Notes under the pieces: model-generated | What the model saw: only the letters and a program-made list of their open reading frames with translations | The model's database searches: none | What the model was told of the DNA's origin: nothing | Position numbers and translations under genes: made by a program | Origin: Hymenobacter chitinivorans DSM 11115 | GTDB taxonomy: Bacteria; Bacteroidota; Bacteroidia; Cytophagales; Hymenobacteraceae | Reading direction: 5' to 3' | Length of the DNA stretch: 64,000 bases | Assembly (NCBI RefSeq): GCF_002797555.1 | Contig: NZ_PGFA01000001.1 | Span: 1,426,001 to 1,490,000 of the forward strand | Shown: positions 17,755 to 25,544 of the stretch, one piece after another | How the letters are laid out: each line of letters begins with the position of its first letter | How positions within the stretch are numbered: position 1 is the first letter of the stretch

Positions 17755-20700
17755 TTATTTGCTCACCTGGATGCTACGGCCGGCTAAGGAGCCGTTGGCG
17801 AAGCGCAGGAAGTAGTTACCGGCCGGCAGGTTGCTCACGTTGAGCTTCTCGGTCGAGACGCCCTGCTTGAAAGCTACGTCAGCATTCTGCACCACGGCGC
17901 CGCTCTGGTTGAGAATGGCTACGCGCATGGTCTCGGTCTGGGCCGCATTGAGCTCAATGCTCAGCTCGTTGGTCATCGGCGAGGGGTAGGCCGTTACGCT
18001 ACCTATTGCTTTCGAACTCAGCGAGGTGCTGGACTGGTCGAGGAAAGCCGTGCCGCTGGCCGTCTTCCAGATTTCGAGGCCCGAGAGGTTGGCCGTGCCA
18101 CCAGTCACCGATACGTTGAGCGTGCCATCGGTTACGTTGGCCTTCAGCGGACCTACTTTCTCCCACTTACCGGGCGTGCCGCTGCGGTAGTTGGTGCGTA
18201 CGGCCTGGCCTTCGACGTAAATGCTGAACGTTTCGTCGTAGTTATCCTCCCACACGTAGAGGTACACGTCGTACGTACCGCTGGGCATGCTGCCTACTGC
18301 AATGGCGGCGTCACGACCGTACACCGAGGAGCGAATCATGCTGGCCCGGGTAGCGTCGGTAGCGGGGTTCAGGGCAATGTTCTGGTTGGCGAAGGGAATA
18401 CCAGTCAGCGTCACACCGGCCGCGCCGCTGCTGGCTTGCCAGGCATTACCGTCAATGGTTACCGCGGGCCCGTTGATGTTGATGCCGCGGTAGAAGTTGT
18501 TGGTCGTCGACGTTACCGTGCCTACCGTAACGGTCACCGAGGCCGAGTTGGTGGTAGCACCGGCGTTATCGGTAGCGCGGGCCGAGAGGGTGAGCGTGCC
18601 GGCCGCGGCGGCCGTGTAGCTGAGCTGATAAGGAGCCGAGGTGTCTTCGCCGAGCTTGGTGGCGCCGTTGAAGAACTCGACTTTGGCTACCGAGCCGTCG
18701 GCGTCAGCGGCCGTAGCCGTCAGGTTGAGCACGGTGCCGGCCGTCACGGTCGAGGTGCCGGGCGAGGTCAGGCTTACCGTCGGGGCTACGTTGGCCGGGG
18801 CGGCCGAGCCGGCCCAGATTTCGAGGCCCGAGAGGTTGGCCGTGCCGCCGCTCACCGAGACGTTGAGCGTGCCGTCGGTTACGTTAGCCGTGAAGGGACC
18901 CACTTTCTCCCACTTGCCGGCCGCGCCGCTGTAGTAATTGGTGCGCACGGTCTGGCCTTCCACCAGGATGTTGAAGGTCTCGGCATAGTTGTCTTCCCAC
19001 ACGTAGAGGTACACCTGGTAGGCGCCGCTGGGCACGCTGCCCACGGCAATGGCGGCGTTGGAACCGTACACCGAGGAGCGAATCATGCTGGCCCGGGTAG
19101 CGTCGGTGGCGGGGTTGAGCGTCACGTTCTGGTTGGCGAAGGGAATACCAGTCAGCGTTACGCCGGCGGCGCCGCTGCTGGCCTGCCAGTTGTTGCCGTC
19201 AATCGTGGCGGCGCCGCCGTTGATGTTGATGCCGCGGTAGAAGGTGCCGGCCGTGGGGGGCGTAATTACCACCGAAGTAACGGTGATGGTGGCCGAAGCC
19301 GAGTTGGCGGTAGCACCGGCATTATCGGTAGCGCGGGCCGAGAGGGTGAGCGTGCCGGCCGCGGCGGCCGTGTAGCTGAGCTGATAAGGAGCCGAGGTGT
19401 CTTCGCCGAGCTTGGTGGCGCCGTTGAAGAACTCGACTTTGGCTACCGAGCCGTCGGCGTCAGCGGCCGTAGCCGTCAGGTTGAGCACGGTGCCGGCCGT
19501 CACGGTCGAGGTGCCGGGCGAGGTCAGGCTTACCGTCGGGGCTACGTTCGGGGTGACCGTACCGCTGCCGCCACCGTTGGTGTTGGTGCCAGTACCGATC
19601 AGGATACCGTTCGACTTGAGCTTATTATTCCAGCGGGTCCACTCGTCGGCTTCGGTCTGCAGGGTGATGGGGTTGGGCAGGTGCTGGGTGTTGGTGTGAA
19701 TCTGGTAGCCGTAGTCGCCGTTGTCGTTGCGGTCGGGGTAGGGGTTGTTGTAGCCCCACTTGACCATGCCCATCGTGTTGTTGTCGACCTGGTGGTTGCC
19801 GAAGACGGCCTGCTGGTAGAAGTTGAAGATGGCGATGCCGCAGTAGGTGGCGTTGAGCTTGGTGCCGCCGGGCAGCAGGCCGCTGGTGACCATGCGGTTG
19901 TTGTTGAAGCGCACGTGGTGGCCGCCGGCGATGTTCATGGCCGAGTTGCAGGTCGACACAAACTGGTTGTTCATTGCATCCAGGTAGCCTTCCTGCGAGT
20001 CGCCGGTGCCGTCGATGATCATACCCGTGCCGGTAAACTGGCTGCCGGTAGCGGGGTAGGGGTAGGCACCCTGCACGTAGTTGTCGTGGATGTTGATCGG
20101 GCTGGAAGAGGTGCCGCCCGAGTTGTAGAAGTTGATGTTGTCTTCGACCAGCGAGTTATTGGGCTCGTTGATGATCTGGTTCCAGGCTACTTCCACGTTG
20201 GCCAGCCCACGCACCTGGTTGGCGCTCATGAAGTTGGCGAAGGTGCCGCCGCCGTTGCGGTAGCGGCCGTCAATATTCTTGGCCATGTTGCGCCGTACTT
20301 TCAGCGTCTGGGCGGCCGAGCCGTCGCCGCTCCACTGGTAGACGGCGATACCGGTCGTATGTTCAAAGTAGTTGTTTTCGATGGTCAGTGAGCGGGCGCC
20401 GTTTACTTCGATAAAGCGGCCGTGGCGCTCGTTATCGATGCTTTGCTGCAGGCCGTAGCCGCGGTTGTTGCGCACCGTCAGGTTGTGGCCGCCGGTGTTG
20501 GCCAGGATCAGGTCGCCGGCTCCGGCCAGAATGCAGTTCTCGATGATAACCGGCTGCGTGGTGTTAATCTTGATGCAGGGCACCCGGGAGTCGGTGCTTT
20601 TGAAGTTGCCCGTGTAGGTACCACCCTGGGTAATAGTAAGCGGACCGGAATACGTCACATTGGGCGCTTGGCCCTGAGCCCGGAGTGACACGGGAAAAAA

Positions 20701-20799
20701 CAATGAGACCAACAGCACGAGCGCCAACAGGGGCAGAAAGTGTGTACCAGAGGAGGCGTTCCGGGTTGCACGGAACTGGAGTCCAGAGGTGTTTTGCAT
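17755..20799 (-). CDS. Secreted parallel beta-helix protein with Ig-like and carbohydrate-binding modules, T9SS type A sorting domain
   Basis: A 1014-residue secreted protein inside the polysaccharide locus. The ATG at 20799 starts a signal peptide (hydrophobic LPLLALVLLVSLFFPVSL, then RAQG). Residues about 45-395 are right-handed parallel beta-helix repeats with conserved Asn-rich turns. Then come an Ig-like domain (about 415-505), a malectin-like or CBM-like module (about 515-660), second copies of both (about 670-760 and 765-915), and a C-terminal T9SS sorting domain opening AYPSPMTNELSIEL. The helix fold suggests a polysaccharide lyase, hydrolase or binding protein acting on the product of this locus. 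No catalytic residues can be assigned. It has its own promoter and terminator. Confidence 0.8.
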   Translation of the reverse strand: MQNTSGLQFRATRNASSGTHFLPLLALVLLVSLFFPVSLRAQGQAPNVTYSGPLTITQGGTYTGNFKSTDSRVPCIKINTTQPVIIENCILAGAGDLILANTGGHNLTVRNNRGYGLQQSIDNERHGRFIEVNGARSLTIENNYFEHTTGIAVYQWSGDGSAAQTLKVRRNMAKNIDGRYRNGGGTFANFMSANQVRGLANVEVAWNQIINEPNNSLVEDNINFYNSGGTSSSPINIHDNYVQGAYPYPATGSQFTGTGMIIDGTGDSQEGYLDAMNNQFVSTCNSAMNIAGGHHVRFNNNRMVTSGLLPGGTKLNATYCGIAIFNFYQQAVFGNHQVDNNTMGMVKWGYNNPYPDRNDNGDYGYQIHTNTQHLPNPITLQTEADEWTRWNNKLKSNGILIGTGTNTNGGGSGTVTPNVAPTVSLTSPGTSTVTAGTVLNLTATAADADGSVAKVEFFNGATKLGEDTSAPYQLSYTAAAAGTLTLSARATDNAGATANSASATITVTSVVITPPTAGTFYRGININGGAATIDGNNWQASSGAAGVTLTGIPFANQNVTLNPATDATRASMIRSSVYGSNAAIAVGSVPSGAYQVYLYVWEDNYAETFNILVEGQTVRTNYYSGAAGKWEKVGPFTANVTDGTLNVSVSGGTANLSGLEIWAGSAAPANVAPTVSLTSPGTSTVTAGTVLNLTATAADADGSVAKVEFFNGATKLGEDTSAPYQLSYTAAAAGTLTLSARATDNAGATTNSASVTVTVGTVTSTTNNFYRGININGPAVTIDGNAWQASSGAAGVTLTGIPFANQNIALNPATDATRASMIRSSVYGRDAAIAVGSMPSGTYDVYLYVWEDNYDETFSIYVEGQAVRTNYRSGTPGKWEKVGPLKANVTDGTLNVSVTGGTANLSGLEIWKTASGTAFLDQSSTSLSSKAIGSVTAYPSPMTNELSIELNAAQTETMRVAILNQSGAVVQNADVAFKQGVSTEKLNVSNLPAGNYFLRFANGSLAGRSIQVSK
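18566..18792. repeat. Intragenic 227-bp duplication, copy 1 (Ig-like module)
   Basis: Identical over 227 bases to 19322-19548 (offset 756), which encodes the other Ig-like module of the same protein. The flanking carbohydrate-binding modules are similar but not identical. Confidence 0.95.
19322..19548. repeat. Intragenic 227-bp duplication, copy 2
   Basis: Perfect match to 18566-18792. Recombination between the copies would remove or add one Ig-plus-carbohydrate-binding unit of 252 codons in frame, since the 756-bp offset is a multiple of three. Confidence 0.95.
19652..19923. repeat. 272-bp tract shared between the two beta-helix genes, copy 1
   Basis: Identical at every base to 21571-21842 (offset 1919). 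It encodes the last beta-helix coils up to the WNNKLK stretch. Similarity drops at both edges. Confidence 0.95.
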
Positions 20800-21387
20800 T
20801 CTGTTTGTTTTTAAAAAGGTAAACCCTATGTAGGGATGTTGTGAAAAACCCGGAAGAAGAACAAATTGTTTCATCTGCCGTATTTGTTTTTTTACAATTG
20901 CCTTGTAGATGGCTTCAGCTGCGTTTTTTCTGGTACGATGCGTACTGTGCAATCGGCACCGACTTTCAATCCTCACTTTTCAAGGCCGACCACGCGTATC
21001 GCCGTCCCGGATTAGGAAGTAATAAAAGCCTTTTTTCGCAAATAGAAGGGTTTTTGTTACTACACAAGACCAACATCATCCAGCGGTGCCCATTTGGCCT
21101 TCCGCCTTGCAACTCTTTTTAGGGTGCAAATAGAATCGCGCTATGGGCGTCTATTTGGAGCACTTTAGAAGAAGTTAATCAGCTTGTGACTTGTAATAGT
21201 CCTAAAACTGATATCGAGGTTCAATGCAAATGTATAAAAATCATTTGTTATGCAAGATGCATGACAAAATTCTGTAAATATAACTATTTATAGATAGGCT
21301 TTGGTTTTTTGAATCTGTGCGGACCTATATATCCTATTCGTCTACTCCATAGCTATGTTGGTCATACTCAGAGCGCCAGTGGGGGAA
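20800..21387. other. Long intergenic region, promoter and leader of the large beta-helix gene
   Basis: About 590 bases, AT-rich from roughly 21170 to 21320, with no convincing gene on either strand. It contains a promoter candidate at 21227-21255, which would leave a 5' leader of more than 400 bases. I see no recognisable riboswitch or small RNA in that leader, but its length leaves room for one. Confidence 0.5.
21227..21255 (-). promoter_or_regulatory. Promoter candidate for the large beta-helix gene
   Basis: On the minus strand TTG (21255-21253) and TACATTTG (21234-21227, exact TAnnTTTG) are 18 bases apart in AT-rich DNA. Confidence 0.5.
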
Positions 21388-21414
21388 ATAAAAAAAGCAC
21401 CCGTTGGGGTGCTT
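21388..21414 (-). terminator. Terminator at the end of the long polysaccharide operon
   Basis: AAGCACCC (21395-21402) pairs with GGGTGCTT (21407-21414), followed on the minus strand by six T then TATTT. It closes the run of genes from 34128 to 21465. Confidence 0.85.
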
Positions 21415-21464
21415 GCTAGGGGCTTAGGCCCGCAAAATAGTGTGACCGACTCTAGGAAAGAGTA

Positions 21465-22667
21465 CTACAACTGCTTTGAGCGGGTAGCTACCGGCGGGGT
21501 AAGGCTGGCGGGTCCTACCTGTACTTTATTGGCTTTCAGCTTATTGTTCCAGCGGGTCCATTCGTCGGCCTCGGTCTGCAGGGTGATGGGGTTGGGCAGG
21601 TGCTGGGTGTTGGTGTGAATCTGGTAGCCGTAGTCGCCGTTGTCGTTGCGGTCGGGGTAGGGGTTGTTGTAGCCCCACTTGACCATGCCCATCGTGTTGT
21701 TGTCGACCTGGTGGTTGCCGAAGACGGCCTGCTGGTAGAAGTTGAAGATGGCGATGCCGCAGTAGGTGGCGTTGAGCTTGGTGCCGCCGGGCAGCAGGCC
21801 GCTGGTGACCATGCGGTTGTTGTTGAAGCGCACGTGGTGGCCTCCGGCGATGTTCATGGCCGAGTTACACGTCGACACGAACTGGTTGCCGGTAGCCTCC
21901 ACGTACCCGGTGGCCGTCAGGGCGGACGTGCCGTTGCCATCCGTAATCAGGCCCGTGCCGGTAAACTTGGCCGCAGTAGCGGGGTAGGGGTAGGCGCCCT
22001 GCACGTAGTTGTCGTGGATGTTAATCGGGCTGCGGGCCGTGCCCGAGGAGTTATAGATGTTGATGTTGTCTTCGACCAGCGAGTTGTTGGGCTCATTAAG
22101 CACCTGGTTCCAGGCAATGTCGACGTTGGCCACGGCGTGCACTTGGTTGAGCGAAATGCAGGAAACCGTGGTGCCGCCCCCGTCGCGGTAGCGGCCGTCG
22201 ATGTTGCGCACGGTATTGCGCCGGATGCTGAGCGTTTGGCCCGGGGTGCCGTCGCCGCTCCACTGGTAAACGGCAATACCGGAAGTCTGGGTCAGGGCGT
22301 TGTTTTCGAGCGTCAGGCTGCGGGCCGAGTTTATCTCGATAAAGCGGCCCCGCCGGGTTTGGTCCTTATTAGGTGGCAGTCCCAGCCCAGTGCAATGCTC
22401 TACGGTGAGCGTGGCGCCCCCGGCCGTGGCGTCAATCAGGTTGCCAGCGCCGGCCAGATTACACGCGCGCAGGGTTACGGGCTCGGTGGTAAGAATCCGG
22501 ATGCAGGGCACGGCGGAATCGGTGCTGCGGTAGGAGCCCGTGTAGATACCCCCGCGCCGAATGATAAGGGTGCCGGCCTCGGCGGGCGCCGTAAGCTGGG
22601 AGCCGGGAAACAGCAGGCAGGCGCCGCTAATCAGCCAGGCGAAGCGAAGTGACAACAGGGGAAGCAT
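21465..22667 (-). CDS. Secreted parallel beta-helix protein, paralogue of the 17755-20799 product
   Basis: A 400-residue protein with a signal peptide (FAWLISGACLLFPGSQ region) and a single parallel beta-helix domain. It aligns end to end with the helix domain of the 1014-residue neighbour, including the IYTGSYRSTDSAVPCI start, GIAVYQWSGDGT and NNSLVEDNINIYN. It has no Ig-like, carbohydrate-binding or T9SS sorting domain and ends a few residues after the shared WNNKLK, so it would stop in the periplasm or be exported another way. It is the last gene of the wza-to-beta-helix operon, 18 bases behind the fucosyltransferase. A catalytic or binding role on the polymer is inferred from context only. 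Confidence 0.78.
   Translation of the reverse strand: MLPLLSLRFAWLISGACLLFPGSQLTAPAEAGTLIIRRGGIYTGSYRSTDSAVPCIRILTTEPVTLRACNLAGAGNLIDATAGGATLTVEHCTGLGLPPNKDQTRRGRFIEINSARSLTLENNALTQTSGIAVYQWSGDGTPGQTLSIRRNTVRNIDGRYRDGGGTTVSCISLNQVHAVANVDIAWNQVLNEPNNSLVEDNINIYNSSGTARSPINIHDNYVQGAYPYPATAAKFTGTGLITDGNGTSALTATGYVEATGNQFVSTCNSAMNIAGGHHVRFNNNRMVTSGLLPGGTKLNATYCGIAIFNFYQQAVFGNHQVDNNTMGMVKWGYNNPYPDRNDNGDYGYQIHTNTQHLPNPITLQTEADEWTRWNNKLKANKVQVGPASLTPPVATRSKQL
21571..21842. repeat. 272-bp tract shared between the two beta-helix genes, copy 2
   Basis: Identical to 19652-19923. The sharp drop in identity at both ends suggests gene conversion or a very recent partial duplication. Confidence 0.95.
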
Positions 22668-22685
22668 GGCACGGGGAAAAGAGCG

Positions 22686-23561
22686 TTACTGGTCCAGAAA
22701 CACCTGGAAGGCCGAAAGACTGACGGGCTGCCCGGCCTGCTCCAGGTGCAGCAGCGGTACCTGGCCGTAGAAGGAGGCCCACATGGAGTAGGAGCTGGGC
22801 GGCCCCAGCACATAGTCGCAGGCGGCCAGGGCGTAGAGGTCTTCCACGAAATGGCCGGTGGCGGCCTGCACGTGCAGGCCGCCAAAATCGGCAAAGTCCA
22901 GGGCCTCGTTGGAGCACAGCAGGAACAGCACGCGCTGCCCGGCCGGAAGCTGCTCCTGCACCTGGCGCATGGCCCGGGCGTAGGTGGCGTTGTCGTAGAA
23001 GTAGGCCCCGTTATTATAGGTAGCGTAGTCGCCGCGCCGGATGTGCACGCCCACCACGACGTCGGCCTGCTCGCGCAAGCCACTCAGCAGCTCGGCCACG
23101 GCCCGGCGGTGCGTTTCGATGGGGGCAAAGAGCCGGCGCAGTAAAGCTCCGTGGCGGGCAAAGTTGCGTTTGTCGCGAAACTGCCAGCCGTGGGCCAGCA
23201 CCAGGCCCGAGCGGGCGGCGGTAAGGTAGTCGGCCTGGTTGAGGTCGTAGTCCTGGTCGGGCTGGTCGGTGAGCAGGGCGGGGCGGCGGGGCAGCAGCCG
23301 GCTGGCGCGCTGCAGCAGCCCAAAGGCCCGCGGGTGCTGCACCAGGTCCAGCACCCGGTCGAGGCGGGCGGAGCGGAAGGCGTGCAGGCGCACGGGCAGC
23401 CCGCCGAAGTTGCCGGTGGCCGTGGCCTCAAAAAACGGGGCGTAGCCGCCGAAGCTCGGGTTGGCCAGCTCGTAGCCGTACTCGGCGGCGTTGGCCAGAA
23501 AGTGAGCAAACAGAAACAGCCGGTTGCCCAGCTGCCCGGTGCGTTTGACGAGGATAACCAC
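22686..23561 (-). CDS. GT11-like fucosyltransferase (alpha-1,2-fucosyltransferase family)
   Basis: Predicted to transfer L-fucose from GDP-fucose to the growing repeat unit. The 291-residue protein begins with GQLGNRLFLFAHFLANA, the N-terminal family motif, and carries VVGVHIRRGDYATY near residue 170, the RxGDY donor-binding motif of GT11, then LCSNEALDF and LAACDYVLGPPSSYSMWAS. gmd and fcl in the same locus supply the donor. The linkage cannot be told from sequence. It sits 48 bases after the GT2 gene in the operon. Confidence 0.82.
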   Translation of the reverse strand: MVILVKRTGQLGNRLFLFAHFLANAAEYGYELANPSFGGYAPFFEATATGNFGGLPVRLHAFRSARLDRVLDLVQHPRAFGLLQRASRLLPRRPALLTDQPDQDYDLNQADYLTAARSGLVLAHGWQFRDKRNFARHGALLRRLFAPIETHRRAVAELLSGLREQADVVVGVHIRRGDYATYNNGAYFYDNATYARAMRQVQEQLPAGQRVLFLLCSNEALDFADFGGLHVQAATGHFVEDLYALAACDYVLGPPSSYSMWASFYGQVPLLHLEQAGQPVSLSAFQVFLDQ

Positions 23562-23609
23562 GGCGCGAAGGGAAAAGTGAGAGAAGAAAAGGTCCCAGCC
23601 CGGACCAGT

Positions 23610-24452
23610 TTAGCCGCGCAGGAAATAGCCCGTCAGGCGGCGGGCGTAGCCGTTGAGCAGAAACAGCGGCACCAGCGGCGCGGGGCAGTTTTTGAGGGCG
23701 AAATGCGTGAAGTTGCGCAGGTTGCCCCCGCCCCGGATGCCAAACAGGTGCTGGTAGTAACCGCGCAGGCTGCGTTGGCGGCGGGTTTGCTCCTGCCCGC
23801 TTTCCTCGGGGTAAGTCAGCAGGTGGGCGTCGTAGTTGATATACACCGGAAACCCTTTGCGCCGGGCCACGCTGGTAAAGTCGTAGTCGGCCAGGTAGTG
23901 GGGCAGGCGCTTTTCGTCGAAGAGGCCAATGGCGGCAAATACGGCGGCCGGAATCAGCAGCCCGCGGCCGGGCAGGTAGGTCACTGGGTGCAGGCCCTGC
24001 TGGTCGTCGGGCGAAAGAGAGTCGAGCAGGCTGCGGGGCGTGTGGGTCACCCAGCTAAAGACTTCACCGCCGAAAATGGGCCGGCGGGAGTGGGCATCCA
24101 GCTCCAGCGGACCCAGCAGAGCCGTGGGCTGCCGCTTCGCCCAGTACAGCATGCGCTCCACAAAGTCGGGAGCCGCCACCACGTCGTTGTTCAGGGTCAG
24201 AATCCGGTCGGCGCCGTGGGCCAGGGCCTGGCGGATGCCGGCATTGACGCCGGCCGTCCAGTAAAGCTGCCCGTTGCCGTCGACCACCTCCACCTCGGGG
24301 TAATCCTGGCGCAGCCGCTCGCCGGTACCGTCGGTCGAGCCGTCATCGACGACAATAACGCGGAAGTCGGGCATCGTCTGCTGCCGCAGCGAGTCGAGGC
24401 AGGCCCGGGTGAAGGCCCAGCGGTTGAAAACGGGAATGATGATGTAGAGCAT
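23610..24452 (-). CDS. GT2 family glycosyltransferase (rhamnosyltransferase-like)
   Basis: A 280-residue GT-A enzyme. It begins LYIIIPVFNRWAFTRACLDS, has FRVIVVDDGSTDGTGE with the nucleotide-binding Asp pair, ILTLNNDVVAAPDFVE as the metal-binding motif, and GRGLLIPAAVF with the acceptor loop. No membrane helices are seen, so it acts at the cytoplasmic face. It resembles the WbbL/rhamnosyltransferase branch of GT2. It is 18 bases behind the preceding gene, with which it is probably co-transcribed. Confidence 0.85.
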   Translation of the reverse strand: MLYIIIPVFNRWAFTRACLDSLRQQTMPDFRVIVVDDGSTDGTGERLRQDYPEVEVVDGNGQLYWTAGVNAGIRQALAHGADRILTLNNDVVAAPDFVERMLYWAKRQPTALLGPLELDAHSRRPIFGGEVFSWVTHTPRSLLDSLSPDDQQGLHPVTYLPGRGLLIPAAVFAAIGLFDEKRLPHYLADYDFTSVARRKGFPVYINYDAHLLTYPEESGQEQTRRQRSLRGYYQHLFGIRGGGNLRNFTHFALKNCPAPLVPLFLLNGYARRLTGYFLRG

Positions 24453-24470
24453 AGCGGCGGCAGAAAAGGG

Positions 24471-25544
24471 CTAGGTCTGGGAGAAGGTAACCGAGGGACG
24501 GGCGTTGGCAGCAGGCTCCGTTTCTGCTTCGACCGGGTAAGGCGGGTCTTGGGGCACGGTGCTTTGCTCACGCAGCCAGCGCGGCAGCCGGGCCGTTAGG
24601 TTGCGCCACTTATAAGCCAGCCGGCTGACCAGAAACTCGTGGAAGTTTTGCTCGTCGCGGGGCCAGTCGCGCAGGACGGTGGCGGGGTGGCGCAGCGGAA
24701 ACCGCAGTGGCTGGGCCTCGCGGGCGTGGTAGGGGTCTTCCGTGCTCAGGGTGTGGGTGGCATCGGGCCCAAAGCCGATATTCTGCACCAGATTTACCAG
24801 GGGCACAATGGTCAGGCCCGAGTTGGCCGCAATCGTAAAGTGCCACTGGTAGTCCCAGGTATCGAGCAGAGAGTGCCGGCCTCGGCTCAGGCGCATTTGC
24901 TCAAACTTGCCCAGCCAGTAAGTGCGCTCCAGCCAGGACGGGTAAAGGTGGGCCAGCTGCTGCTGTTGGCGCAGGGCGGGTAGCAGCGAAAATCGGAAGT
25001 CGTAATGCTGCCAGGCCCGGCGCCAGCTGGCCCAGCCCCAGCTCTGCACGTGGCCCGAGAAGAAATAGGAAGTGCCATCGACGGGCTGGGGCAACCCGGC
25101 TTCGCGGGAGTAGTTGTTGCCCCCGATGTGCATCACGCGGGTGTCGTGGCGGTAGCGGGCCAGCAGTTCCTGGCAAAACGGGAAAAAGTCGGGCCCGGGC
25201 AGGCAGTCATCTTCCAGGATAATGCCTTCGGGCTCGTGCTCGAAAAACCAGGTAATGGCCGCCGATACGTTCAGGGCGCAGCCCAGGTTTTCGTCCCGAA
25301 AAAACGTGTGCAGCTCGCAGGGCCAGTCGAGGCCCTCGGTAATCAGGCGGCGTACCTCGGCGCACAGCTCAGCCTCGGCCGGGCGGCCGGGGCGGGGCCC
25401 GTCGCAGGCCACATAGAGCCGGGGCGGCTGGGCCTGTCGGATGGCCTCAAACACCTGCCGGGTGGGTTCGGGGCGGTTGAAGACGAGGAACAGCACCGGC
25501 GTATCGAGCCTGGTTTCGGGCGAGGGTACATTATATGCTTGCAT
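24471..25544 (-). CDS. Glycosyltransferase-like protein of the nucleotide-diphospho-sugar transferase fold
   Basis: A 357-residue protein starting at the ATG at 25544, overlapping the end of the Wzy-like gene by 14 bases. It begins TPVLFLVFNRPEPTRQVFEA and has FRDENLGCALNVSAAITWFF and GIILEDDCLPGPDFFPF with an acidic metal-binding motif, then SGHVQSWGWASWRRAW. This pattern is typical of a family in Bacteroidota and cyanobacteria annotated as nucleotide-diphospho-sugar transferase or hemolytic-protein HlpA-like. It probably adds one sugar of the repeat. The donor is unknown. Confidence 0.75.
   Translation of the reverse strand: MQAYNVPSPETRLDTPVLFLVFNRPEPTRQVFEAIRQAQPPRLYVACDGPRPGRPAEAELCAEVRRLITEGLDWPCELHTFFRDENLGCALNVSAAITWFFEHEPEGIILEDDCLPGPDFFPFCQELLARYRHDTRVMHIGGNNYSREAGLPQPVDGTSYFFSGHVQSWGWASWRRAWQHYDFRFSLLPALRQQQQLAHLYPSWLERTYWLGKFEQMRLSRGRHSLLDTWDYQWHFTIAANSGLTIVPLVNLVQNIGFGPDATHTLSTEDPYHAREAQPLRFPLRHPATVLRDWPRDEQNFHEFLVSRLAYKWRNLTARLPRWLREQSTVPQDPPYPVEAETEPAANARPSVTFSQT

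Noticed and set aside
17755..20976. Longer start (20976) for the large beta-helix protein
   Set aside because: It would put the signal peptide some 100 residues inside the protein.
20841..21122. 93-residue plus-strand frame in the promoter region of the large beta-helix gene
   Set aside because: No domain, composition unlike the neighbours, and it overlaps the leader of the opposite gene.
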